Source: an uncultured Lachnospiraceae bacterium (lineage in GTDB: Bacteria > Bacillota > Clostridia > Lachnospirales > Lachnospiraceae). From it: a stretch of DNA of 10,734 nucleotides. Shown here one piece after another: positions 1 to 6,845 of the stretch (positions within the stretch are counted from its first letter, which is position 1; every line of letters begins with the position of its first letter). The position numbers were made by a program, and so were the translations under genes. The DNA lies in contig CAJUHN010000121.1 of NCBI GenBank assembly GCA_910585935.1, positions 1 to 10,734 of the forward strand, read 5' to 3'. The notes under the pieces are model-generated. The model made no database searches and was not told where the DNA came from. It was given only the letters and a program-made list of their open reading frames with translations.

Positions 1-60
1 CCCGCTACGTCTGGAACGGAGCGGGAGCGCGGCTTCGTTGGAATCGTTCCTTCTCTCTGC
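1..60 (+). repeat. Structured repeat element, copy A (5' part outside window)
   Basis: This is the 3' portion of the element seen complete at 6030-6181 and 7911-8046. Positions 5-23 carry the 19-nt block CTACGTCTGGAACGGAGCG, identical in all three copies. It is followed by a short variable triplet, then AGCGCGG and TTGGAAT. The sequence after TTGGAAT (about 45-60, CGTTCCTTCTCTCTGC) differs from copies B and C. It should be the right arm of a copy-specific stem whose left arm lies before base 1. The element's function is unknown. Confidence 0.75.
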
Positions 61-239
61 GAATCTTTCATTCATTTGTACACAAAACAATTATACTTTA
101 AATTAAAAAAATGATATTTTATAAACGATAATAACATTTTTAAAATTCTCAAAAGGTTTGCTTTTTTGTACATAATTCTCTTAAATTCGTGCATATAGTG
201 TATATATCTTCTAAATTGATAAATTCATACTCAAAGTTC

Positions 240-268
240 TTGCTTTTCCTTCTAATATAAACTATACT
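240..268 (+). promoter_or_regulatory. Possible sigma-A promoter, chemoreceptor 1 leader
   Basis: TTGCTT (240-245) and TATACT (263-268) are separated by 17 bases; the -10 box matches 5 of 6 consensus positions and the -35 box only 3 of 6. A transcript from here would begin near 275 and contain the 320-361 hairpin in a leader of about 310 nt. In such AT-rich DNA, chance matches are common. A nearer candidate, TTGCAC at 522-527, has only a poor -10 box downstream. Confidence 0.3.
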
Positions 269-319
269 AATATTAAATAGTTCATATATTATTATAAAGC
301 TCAACTGCTGAAAAACATG

Positions 320-361
320 GCTAAGAAAACACCTAGCCTAAAGGTTAGATGTTTCCTTAGC
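320..361. other. Long imperfect 20-bp hairpin in the leader
   Basis: Positions 320-339 pair with 342-361. Of 20 positions, 17 are Watson-Crick, one is G-T and two are A-C mismatches (the innermost pair may be part of the loop). The outer six bases, GCTAAG/CTTAGC, are perfect. On the plus strand no T-run follows. On the minus strand a TTTTT tract lies a few bases beyond the stem, so it is a poor terminator in either direction. It could be an RNA structure in the chemoreceptor leader or the terminator of a gene outside the window. Confidence 0.5.
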
Positions 362-586
362 TATTATTTATAAATCTATTATAAACTGAAATAACAGATA
401 AGAAATTATCTAATAAGACAAATAAATTCTATTATAGAATAAGTATTTCGAGTAAAATTTATTTACAGAAAATCAAACAGTAATAATAGATATTAGATTT
501 TATTTTTAGAATATATCTATATTGCACTTTTTGTAAATAAAAAACTAATAAATTCAAAAGATAATTTAAAATGGAGGATTTTTATT

Positions 587-2467
587 ATGAAAAAGATGTT
601 TACAAGAAACTTATGTCTGTATATGTTAATAGCATTGCTTATTACTATTTTATCTATCTTTACTCTACAGACATTTATTAGTCAAAAAGATAATACTCTG
701 TTAAGTGAAGAAAAATTAGAGGCAGTTAAAAAAAGGCTAATTAATAATAATAATGAAATTGTAAAACTCACAAATAATCTTAATGAAAATAATCTAGCAA
801 AGGCACATGCTTTTGCAGATATATTAGCTTGTGATCCAACCTTATTAAGCGATAAAAGCAGGCTGAAAGAGGTTCGTGATAAACTGATGGTAAATCAATT
901 ACATATTATTGATGGAAATGGAATTATTACACACAGTACAGTAGAATCTTATATTGGCTTTGATATGAGCAGTGGAGAACAATCAGCCACATTTATGGCT
1001 ATTTTAGATGATCCATCTATAGAGATTGTCCAAAAACCACAGAAAAATGTAATAGATGGAACAGTATTACAATATGTAGGTATAGGGAGATCTGATGAAA
1101 AAGGATTTTTACAAGTAGAAATCCGTCCTGAAGTATTAGAAAAAGCTCTCGCAAATACAGAAATTAATGTTGTTTTAAGAGATATTGATTTTGGTGAAAC
1201 TGGATATGTATATGCCATTGATATAAAAAGCGGAAATATATTAGCACATCCAAATGAAAATTTAATTGGTACATCAGCACAGAATATAGGCTTTCCGATT
1301 CAGGCGAGCAAAGAAGTTAAGAAAATAACGGTAGATGGAGTAAAAGGATATTATGTAATGGAAGAATATGAGGATATGCTGATAGGAACTTTTATGCCGT
1401 ATAAAGAATATTATAAAGCTAGAGGAAGCCAGACTATAGTTGTTTCAATCAGTATGTTTCTTATTTTCTTAGCATTACTCATTATAATTAATCGAACGGT
1501 AGAAAGTAAAATTGTAAATGGCATTAATAATATCAGTAATGCTATGAAAAAAATAGCAGAAGGGGATTTTCATATTGTTATAAAAGAAGAAGGAAATCCA
1601 GAATTTGTTCAGCTTTCTGATTGTATTAATAAGATGGTAGAAAGTATTTGTAAGAGTATTAATGAAAATGAAAAACTTTTATTGCAACAGAAGACAGATA
1701 TGGAAAATAATTTATCCCTTATTGAAAATGTGAAGTCTGCATGTTTAAATCTGAATGATGTGTCAAAGAAAACTCTGTCTAGTGCAGGAGAAATTTATGA
1801 GGGAACAGAAGAACAGAAAAAAGCGGCTGTTAGTTTAGAACAAGTTATGGATGAATTGGTGAATGAATTAAATGTCAGTGCGAACGCATCAACAAAAGTA
1901 ACTGTTACAACAGAAACTGCTGTTAATACTATTTTACAAACACAACTGCAAATGGAAGAACTCAATCATTCTATTCAAAAAATTAGTGATATGTCAGCAA
2001 AAATTGAAAAAATAATTGATGAGATCGACTCGATTGCTCAACAGACAAATATGCTTTCACTAAATGCTTCTATAGAAGCAGCAAGAGCAGGAGAAACTGG
2101 AAAAGGGTTTGCTGTTGTCGCTATACAGGTTGGTGAACTCGCAGCAAGAAGTGCACAGGCAGCAAAAGAAACAAATGAACTCATTACAAATTCTATACAA
2201 GCGGTTAATCTGGGAAAGAATATTACAGAGCGCACTGTTAAGGCATTTAATCTTGTAGTTGGAGATATAAAACAAGTAAATACAGATATAAAAGAAATCA
2301 CCAATATGGTTCATGAGAATATATCTATCGTAGAACATGCTGTTACGGAAATTAGCAAAATTTCTAATGTAGTAAATACTAATGTAGAAATTTCTCAAAA
2401 TAGCAAACAGATTTCAACTAATATGGCAGAAATAACAGGGCATTTAATGGAAATTATAAAATTATAG
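587..2467 (+). CDS. Methyl-accepting chemotaxis protein 1 (dCache-type sensor, HAMP, MCP signalling domain)
   Basis: A 626-residue membrane chemoreceptor that would signal through CheW and CheA to the flagellar motor. A short basic N-terminus precedes transmembrane helix 1 (about residues 8-28). The extracellular region (about 30-280) looks like a double Cache module. Its first half contains HIIDGNGIITHST near 106-118. Its second half has GETGYVYAID near 203-212 and ILAHPNENLIG, typical of Cache folds. Transmembrane helix 2 is about 284-304, followed by HAMP (about 305-360) and a long coiled coil. The conserved hairpin tip is around 478-515, with the core IAQQTNMLSLNASIEAARAG. There is no C-terminal CheR-docking pentapeptide. 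GGAGG 9 nt upstream supports this start. The ligand cannot be read from sequence. It is probably transcribed alone; the next gene has its own ribosome binding site 91 bases on. The family call is secure. Confidence 0.95.
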   Translation: MKKMFTRNLCLYMLIALLITILSIFTLQTFISQKDNTLLSEEKLEAVKKRLINNNNEIVKLTNNLNENNLAKAHAFADILACDPTLLSDKSRLKEVRDKLMVNQLHIIDGNGIITHSTVESYIGFDMSSGEQSATFMAILDDPSIEIVQKPQKNVIDGTVLQYVGIGRSDEKGFLQVEIRPEVLEKALANTEINVVLRDIDFGETGYVYAIDIKSGNILAHPNENLIGTSAQNIGFPIQASKEVKKITVDGVKGYYVMEEYEDMLIGTFMPYKEYYKARGSQTIVVSISMFLIFLALLIIINRTVESKIVNGINNISNAMKKIAEGDFHIVIKEEGNPEFVQLSDCINKMVESICKSINENEKLLLQQKTDMENNLSLIENVKSACLNLNDVSKKTLSSAGEIYEGTEEQKKAAVSLEQVMDELVNELNVSANASTKVTVTTETAVNTILQTQLQMEELNHSIQKISDMSAKIEKIIDEIDSIAQQTNMLSLNASIEAARAGETGKGFAVVAIQVGELAARSAQAAKETNELITNSIQAVNLGKNITERTVKAFNLVVGDIKQVNTDIKEITNMVHENISIVEHAVTEISKISNVVNTNVEISQNSKQISTNMAEITGHLMEIIKL

Positions 2468-2557
2468 TTTTTATGATATATTTTGAAAGGGTTATCAAAA
2501 ATTTTGACTTTTTGATTTTTAATTATGTTAAAAAAGGATAAAAGGAAGGAAAAAATA

Positions 2558-3427
2558 ATGAAATTAGGAAGAAACGAGGAATGTTGGTGTCATAGTAAAA
2601 AAAAATATAAAAACTGTCATTTGAGAATAGATGAAAGATTAGAACAGTTAAAAGAACAAGGAAAATTAGTGCCTGGTCATGAAATAATAAAAAATGAAAA
2701 GCAGATCGCAGGCATACGAGAAGCTGGAAAATTAAATACTGAAATTTTAGATAGAGTATCAGAGTTTATAAAAGAAGGAATATCTACAGAAGAAATTAAT
2801 CATTTGGTTCATGAATATACTATATCACATGGAGGAATACCCGCGCCACTTGGATATGAAGGTTATCCCAAAAGTGTTTGTGTGTCCATTGATGAGGTAG
2901 TTTGTCATGGAATACCTGATAAGAATCGTATTTTAAAACAAGGAGAAATTGTAAATGTAGATGTTACTACTATTTTAAATGGATATTTTGCCGATGCTTC
3001 TAGAATGTTTTGTATTGGAGATGTAGGACAAGAAAAACAGAAATTGGTAGAGTTTACAAAAGAGTGTTTGGAATTAGGTGTACAGGCGGCAAAGCCATGG
3101 GGATATTTAGGAGATATAGGTTATGTTATCTCTCAACATGCGTATGAGAATGGATATAGCGTAGTAAGAGAGATAGGTGGACATGGAGTAGGGTTAGAAT
3201 TTCATGAAGAACCATGGGTGAGCCATATCGGAGAGCCGAATACAGATATGATATTAGTTCCGGGAATGATTTTTACTATTGAACCAATGATAAATATAGG
3301 AGCAGAAGATGTATATGAAGATGAAAAAGATGGATGGACTATCAGAACAAAAGACGGAAAACCTTCTGCTCAATGGGAATATACACTTTTAATCACAGAA
3401 ACTGGAAATGAAATTTTAACATGGTAA
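2558..3427 (+). CDS. map: Methionine aminopeptidase, type I, with N-terminal SEC-C zinc motif
   Basis: Removes the initiator methionine from nascent proteins in the cytosol. I place the start at 2558 (289 residues) because AAGGAAGGA (2542-2550) lies 7 nt upstream. An in-frame ATG at 2525 would add 11 lysine-rich residues but has no ribosome binding site. The first ~21 residues form a SEC-C motif (C9, C11, C20, H21), a zinc knuckle thought to aid ribosome association in this aminopeptidase subgroup. The catalytic domain follows. Its metal ligands D135 (VNVDVTT), D146 (ADASRMF), H209 (GGHGVGLEFHEEP), E242 (FTIEPMI) and E274 (QWEYT) are all present, as are substrate-contacting H117 (VVCHGIP) and H216. 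Enzyme function therefore looks intact. A monocistronic message is suggested by the terminator immediately downstream and by the gap before the gene. This copy is not in the usual ribosomal-protein operon context, so the genome may hold a second one. Confidence 0.95.
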   Translation: MKLGRNEECWCHSKKKYKNCHLRIDERLEQLKEQGKLVPGHEIIKNEKQIAGIREAGKLNTEILDRVSEFIKEGISTEEINHLVHEYTISHGGIPAPLGYEGYPKSVCVSIDEVVCHGIPDKNRILKQGEIVNVDVTTILNGYFADASRMFCIGDVGQEKQKLVEFTKECLELGVQAAKPWGYLGDIGYVISQHAYENGYSVVREIGGHGVGLEFHEEPWVSHIGEPNTDMILVPGMIFTIEPMINIGAEDVYEDEKDGWTIRTKDGKPSAQWEYTLLITETGNEILTW

Positions 3428-3439
3428 ATAAATAGAGAT

Positions 3440-3532
3440 ATTGCAAAATAAAGAATTTCTACAAGATATAAATAAAAAATAGAAGTTATAAATGGTAGGA
3501 AAATTTATTTTGCAATTTTCTATTTTTCTTTT
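3440..3532 (+). terminator. Long-stem terminator after methionine aminopeptidase
   Basis: ATTGCAAAATAAA (3440-3452) is perfectly complementary to 3504-3516. Inside it, TTTCTAC pairs imperfectly with GTAGGAAA (one bulge), giving a stem of about 20 bp around an AT-rich loop. It is followed by TTTCTATTTTTCTTTT (3517-3532). On the plus strand this makes a plausible intrinsic terminator, although the stem is AT-rich and unusually long-looped. A shorter alternative hairpin, GAAAATT/AATTTTC (3499-3519), uses the same T-tract. The tract overlaps the last codon of the convergent HPr-like gene. Confidence 0.6.
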
Positions 3533-3779
3533 AGCGCTCTAATAGCTTTAGAATAGCTTCACTCGCCTTTTGCTCATCATTACCAGAAAATACTAATTCC
3601 ACTTCTTCATCATTTTCAATAGATGTGCCAAATATATTCACAATACTTTTTAAATTGACAGTCTGATCTTTTGCATACATAGTGATAGAAGAATCGAAGG
3701 AAGAGCATTTCTGGGCGATCTCTATAACAAATTGAGGGTTCAAAGAATCTTTTTTTATAGTGGCAATTTTAGAAATCAT
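3531..3779 (-). CDS. HPr-like phosphocarrier family protein lacking the active-site histidine
   Basis: An 82-residue protein with the length and layout of HPr, the phosphotransferase-system carrier. The regulatory-serine region is recognisable: NLKSIVNIFG, with S45 at the position of HPr Ser46. So is the C-terminal segment FSGNDEQKASEAILKLL, which matches the usual G.DE..A...L pattern. The active-site loop, normally GLHARPA, reads SLNPQFV here. The histidine position is Asn14 and the following arginine is lost, so phosphotransfer from enzyme I should not be possible. Bacillus Crh is a known HPr relative with glutamine at this position and a retained serine; a similar regulatory role is inference. 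AGGAG at 3791-3795 precedes the ATG with 11 nt spacing. The gene is convergent with the aminopeptidase and divergent from chemoreceptor 2. It could alternatively be a degenerate paralogue with no role. Confidence 0.75.
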   Translation of the reverse strand: MISKIATIKKDSLNPQFVIEIAQKCSSFDSSITMYAKDQTVNLKSIVNIFGTSIENDEEVELVFSGNDEQKASEAILKLLER

Positions 3780-3876
3780 AGTCTTTTCATCTCCTGTAAA
3801 ATAGTTTATTATATTAAGTATAACATAATTACTAAGAAACTGCTAGGAAATTATAAAAGAAAAGGAGATTTTTATT
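3780..3876. promoter_or_regulatory. Divergent promoter region, HPr-like gene / chemoreceptor 2
   Basis: These 97 bases must drive both divergent genes. On the minus strand a perfect TATAAT lies at 3808-3813, about 19 bases upstream of the HPr-like gene's ribosome binding site, but its -35 position (CTTAGT, 3831-3836) is poor. On the plus strand only weak -10 matches such as CATAAT (3824-3829) are visible. The ribosome binding site of chemoreceptor 2 is AAGGAG at 3862-3867. I see no clear operator. Confidence 0.35.
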
Positions 3877-5979
3877 ATGCTAAAAAAAGTACATACGAGA
3901 ATTACCATTGTCATAATTGCAATTTGTCTTTTTGCAGTAGCAATACAAGGTGCTGTTATGCTCGCAAATATGGATTCTATGTTAAATGCCAATATGGAAG
4001 AATTAGTCAGTTCTACTGCTAGGGAAAATACTAACTTAATTGAACAAAAAATCACAAGATCCCAAGGAATCGCAGATGATATCATCAGCATTATACAAGG
4101 TGTCGTAAATCCCGATTATCTTTCTACTCATGCTGCAGAATATGAAACTGTACTCGCCCCTATTATAGAACAAATTTTAAATAACAACTTGGATACTGCT
4201 ATGGGTGCTTATTTGATTTTAGATCCTTCTCAGGCAATTCCATCTGGCGGACGTACTGAAATTTATGGAGTTTATTATGAAGATATAGATAACAGCGGAA
4301 AGGTTCAAGAAAAAACTAAGTATGATATAGAATATTTTTATGAGGGAAACGAACGCCTTTCTTGGTATTATGATTGTATCCCTGAAAAAGATGGTGTTTG
4401 GTTTGAACCATATATTTCTAAAAGCAATAATGTAGAAATGCTCTCTTATACAAAGCCTATTTATATTGATGATACTTATATAGGTATGTTAAGTGTGGAT
4501 CTAAATTTCGATACATTAAGAACTTTTGTAAATAATATTGAATTAATTAACTCTGGATATATTTTTATAATAAATGAAGACTTTCATTTTATTATTCACC
4601 AAACTTTAACTTCTGAAGATGATATGACAACTTTAGAAAATGGAAAATATAAAGCACTGGCTGATCAAATTAAGGGAAATGATTTCGCAACAGGACAATA
4701 TATGATAGGAAATCAGCAAGAATATGTTTCTTTTTCTAAACTGTCAAATGGCTGGACAGTATGTTCTGTTATTGGAAATGATTCCTTACGGGCTAATAAT
4801 CTCGCTTTAATACGAATGATTGTTTTTATCGAACTTTTAATGATTATAATTTCTATTATTGGTGCTAGAGTCTTTTGTGCATCTATTGGTAAATCTATCA
4901 CTCATGTGACAAACTCTCTCAATCAACTGTCAGAATTAGATTTAACAATGGAAGAGAAAAAGAAAAATTATGAATCTAAGTTTAAGAAAAAAGATGAATT
5001 AAGTATTATGATAACTTCTATGTGGAGTTTAAGAGAGCAGTTGACCTCTATTATCTCTCAGTTAAAAATGCGCTCAAAAGATACTTCTGTCGATGCTGGA
5101 ACTTTAGCGTCTTCTCTTACTATTGGCTCTGAAGCAATGAGTGATATTAATGAAGTTATGAATCAGGTCAGCTCTTCTTCTAAGCTCCAAACAGATTCTG
5201 CTGAAAAAAGCTCTGAAAAACTAAACTCTTTAGCTGATATGATAGGGGAATCTATTATCAAAGCACAACATGTAAATGATTATTTAAATAAAACACAAAA
5301 GCAGAATGAAAAAAATTTATTAGAAATGAACAATTTATCTGATAGATTCCTAATCACACAAAATAGTGCAAAAAAAGTTGGAGATAATATTGATATTTTG
5401 TCACAGCGTTCACAAGATATCGGAAGAATTGTTACCACGATTGAAACGATTGCAAACCAAACAAATTTATTAGCTCTAAATGCGAGTATCGAAGCGGCAA
5501 GAGCTGGAGCAGAAGGCAAGGGATTTACTGTAGTAGCGGAAGAAATTAAACAATTATCAGAACAAACTGCAAAAGCTACGTCAGAAATTAACTATATTGT
5601 AAAAGAGATTTGTGATAATATTGAGATTACAGGAATTAATATGAAAGAAGGAGCAAACGCTTTAGAGAACTCCTCAGAAGCTATGAAAACTACTAAAGAT
5701 TCTTTCCAAGCTATCGCTAGAGATATTCAAAATATGGTGAATGTAACAAAAGAATTGATTTCTAATATTAATAAAATTAATGATGATAAAGAACATGTCA
5801 TAGAAGCTATGCAACAAATCTTATCCTGTTCCGTGGAAACAGACGAACAGATTGAAAAAGCTATGGTGACTATTGAAGATGAAACAAAAAATATTGGAAC
5901 GATGAAAGAAATCAGTATGCGATTAAAGAATTTATCAGAAGGTCTGGATTCCATTGTAAGTTCATTTAAAACAGAATAG
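3877..5979 (+). CDS. Methyl-accepting chemotaxis protein 2 (dCache_1 sensor, HAMP, MCP signalling domain)
   Basis: A 700-residue chemoreceptor. Transmembrane helix 1 is about residues 8-28. The extracellular dCache_1-type sensor spans about 30-300. Transmembrane helix 2 is about 309-330, HAMP about 331-385, and the signalling domain follows with its conserved tip around 525-550 (IANQTNLLALNASIEAARAG). The membrane-distal Cache pocket has R160, W163, Y164, a WFEPY stretch (175-179), SYTKP (190-194) and D208 in SVDLNFD. This resembles the amino-acid-binding dCache_1 pattern (R, W, Y, then Y and D). Here R and W are separated by two residues instead of one, so an amino-acid ligand is only a suggestion. 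The sensor differs clearly from that of chemoreceptor 1. Only the signalling domain and the sequence just upstream of the start (GGAG, then ATTTTTATTATG) are alike. No C-terminal pentapeptide is present, and no terminator hairpin lies between the stop and repeat copy B. Confidence 0.95.
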   Translation: MLKKVHTRITIVIIAICLFAVAIQGAVMLANMDSMLNANMEELVSSTARENTNLIEQKITRSQGIADDIISIIQGVVNPDYLSTHAAEYETVLAPIIEQILNNNLDTAMGAYLILDPSQAIPSGGRTEIYGVYYEDIDNSGKVQEKTKYDIEYFYEGNERLSWYYDCIPEKDGVWFEPYISKSNNVEMLSYTKPIYIDDTYIGMLSVDLNFDTLRTFVNNIELINSGYIFIINEDFHFIIHQTLTSEDDMTTLENGKYKALADQIKGNDFATGQYMIGNQQEYVSFSKLSNGWTVCSVIGNDSLRANNLALIRMIVFIELLMIIISIIGARVFCASIGKSITHVTNSLNQLSELDLTMEEKKKNYESKFKKKDELSIMITSMWSLREQLTSIISQLKMRSKDTSVDAGTLASSLTIGSEAMSDINEVMNQVSSSSKLQTDSAEKSSEKLNSLADMIGESIIKAQHVNDYLNKTQKQNEKNLLEMNNLSDRFLITQNSAKKVGDNIDILSQRSQDIGRIVTTIETIANQTNLLALNASIEAARAGAEGKGFTVVAEEIKQLSEQTAKATSEINYIVKEICDNIEITGINMKEGANALENSSEAMKTTKDSFQAIARDIQNMVNVTKELISNINKINDDKEHVIEAMQQILSCSVETDEQIEKAMVTIEDETKNIGTMKEISMRLKNLSEGLDSIVSSFKTE

Positions 5980-6029
5980 AAATATAGATGCTCTAATGTT
6001 GTTGTAATATAGATTCTGATCAAAGGTTC

Positions 6030-6181
6030 GCACAGACAAGGCTGCCTATTCCAACAAAACCGCGCTCTCGCTCCGTTCCAGACGTAGTGGACACTAAATT
6101 CGCAGCCCCTAACAGGACTGCTCATTAACGGGCAAGCGTCTTCCAAGGGGTTTCTTTTGGAATAGGCAGCCTTGTCTGTGC
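6030..6181 (-). repeat. Structured repeat element, copy B (152 bp, 25-bp perfect arms)
   Basis: The ends are a perfect 25-bp inverted repeat: 6030-6054 pairs with 6157-6181 (outer GCACAGACAAGG, inner CTATTCCAA). Read on the minus strand, the interior contains four blocks shared with copy C: CCCCTTGGAAGACG (6137-6150), TTAATGAGC (6120-6128), GAATTTAGT (6093-6101) and CTACGTCTGGAACGGAGCG (6069-6087). The last is also in copy A. AGACG in the first block can pair with CGTCT in the last. There is no open reading frame of note inside. It lies between the convergent chemoreceptor 2 and the ABC remnant. Its last base forms part of the TAG that closes the remnant's reading frame. It could be a structured RNA, a non-autonomous mobile element or a bidirectional 3'-end structure. 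Confidence 0.8.
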
Positions 6182-6309
6182 TAATTTCTCGGCAATTCTA
6201 AGGAAAGGAAATTGATAGCCTTTTTCAGTTCTTGATGGTCAATTATTTGTTCTATATTATCAATATCTACTACACAATCGACCAATTTATCTAAAACAAG
6301 TGTTATGTG
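6181..6309 (-). pseudogene. In-frame tail after the ABC remnant's stop codon
   Basis: Minus-strand reading in the same frame as the ABC remnant resumes after its TAA (6310-6312) and runs 42 codons to a TAG at 6181-6183. The peptide contains TLVLDKLVDCVVDI and IIDHQELKKAINFLS. I do not recognise it firmly. VLDK followed by IIDHQELKKA has a faint resemblance to the end of an ABC exporter ATPase (VLDKGKIVE..GTHEELL), but the Walker B, signature and H-loop regions expected before it are missing. The stop codon takes its last base from repeat copy B, so the reading frame ends exactly where the element begins. Confidence 0.35.
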
Positions 6310-6834
6310 TTATCTTACTACAACCACATTTCTTAGCATGGTTGTGCTTATATTTATTAAGGCTATATGATATTTATCAGGCAATCTTTCTATAAAGTCA
6401 TGACAGCCCACCATTTTAGCTGCTTCATAAACTTCTTTTTCAGATGCCATAGAATTACCTAACTTTATATTTTCATAAATACTCATATGAAATAATCTAC
6501 AATTCTGATCTACATATGCAAATCGATCGTACCATGATTTATGGCTTACTTTTTCAATCGAAATATTATCCAGATATAAACACTCTGGTTTAATATCATA
6601 TATCCTTAAAATTATCTTTAATAATATACTTTTTTCTCTTCCTGATTCTCCGATCAGACAAATTTTCTCTTCTGCATTAATCAAAAGATTAATATTATTT
6701 AATATCATTTCTTTTTCATATTTAAAATCTGTATGCTTAGTACTACATAGTCTTTCATAGAGCAAGAATGTGGCTTGTCTTAAATACTTTCTCACTCTTA
6801 AAAATCCTTTGCTCAGAATATAAAATGCCCTAAA
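6310..6834 (-). pseudogene. Truncated, degenerate ABC exporter ATPase domain
   Basis: The open frame reads from about 6834; the best start is GTG at 6793-6795, giving 161 residues. Residues about 24-145 resemble the front half of an exporter nucleotide-binding domain: MILNNINLLINAEEKICLIGESG, then a Q-loop segment RFAYVDQNCRLFHMSIYENIKLG with Q97, and DFIERLPDKYHIAL. The Walker A box reads GESGREKS where GESGSGKS is expected, losing the last glycine. After KYHIAL the signature LSGGQ, Walker B and H-loop are absent, replaced by about 15 unrelated codons and a TAA. The transmembrane domain is also missing upstream. No good ribosome binding site precedes the GTG. It is almost certainly a dead fragment. 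An ACAACCA/TGGTTGT inverted repeat near 6316-6341 marks where homology stops and may be the scar of a rearrangement. Confidence 0.8.
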
Positions 6835-6845
6835 TCACTTTAAAA

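Larger units (their letters stand above)
61..586. other. AT-rich non-coding leader region before chemoreceptor 1
   Basis: No credible gene is visible in this 526-base stretch, which is very AT-rich and has frequent stops in all frames. It holds the end of repeat copy A's arm, a possible promoter at 240-268 and one long hairpin at 320-361. Just before the next gene, GGAGG at 573-577 is the ribosome binding site of the chemoreceptor starting at 587. I compared it with c-di-GMP riboswitch and T-box consensus sequences and found no match. Confidence 0.6.

Noticed and set aside
949..2398. Minus-strand open frames opposite chemoreceptor 1
   Set aside because: They overlap a clear plus-strand gene, have no recognisable domains and show compositions typical of antisense shadows.
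2525..2557. Upstream ATG as start of methionine aminopeptidase
   Set aside because: No ribosome binding site precedes it, and it adds a lysine-rich stretch before the SEC-C motif; the ATG at 2558 has a good site.
5727..6146. 139-codon minus-strand frame running from copy B into chemoreceptor 2
   Set aside because: It spans the repeat element and the antisense of a conserved signalling domain, and no protein family is recognisable.
6030..6181. Copy B as an ordinary insertion sequence with terminal inverted repeats
   Set aside because: There is no transposase inside, and the arms differ in sequence from those of copy C, unlike ends recognised by one transposase. A non-autonomous mobile element remains possible and is left open in the feature.
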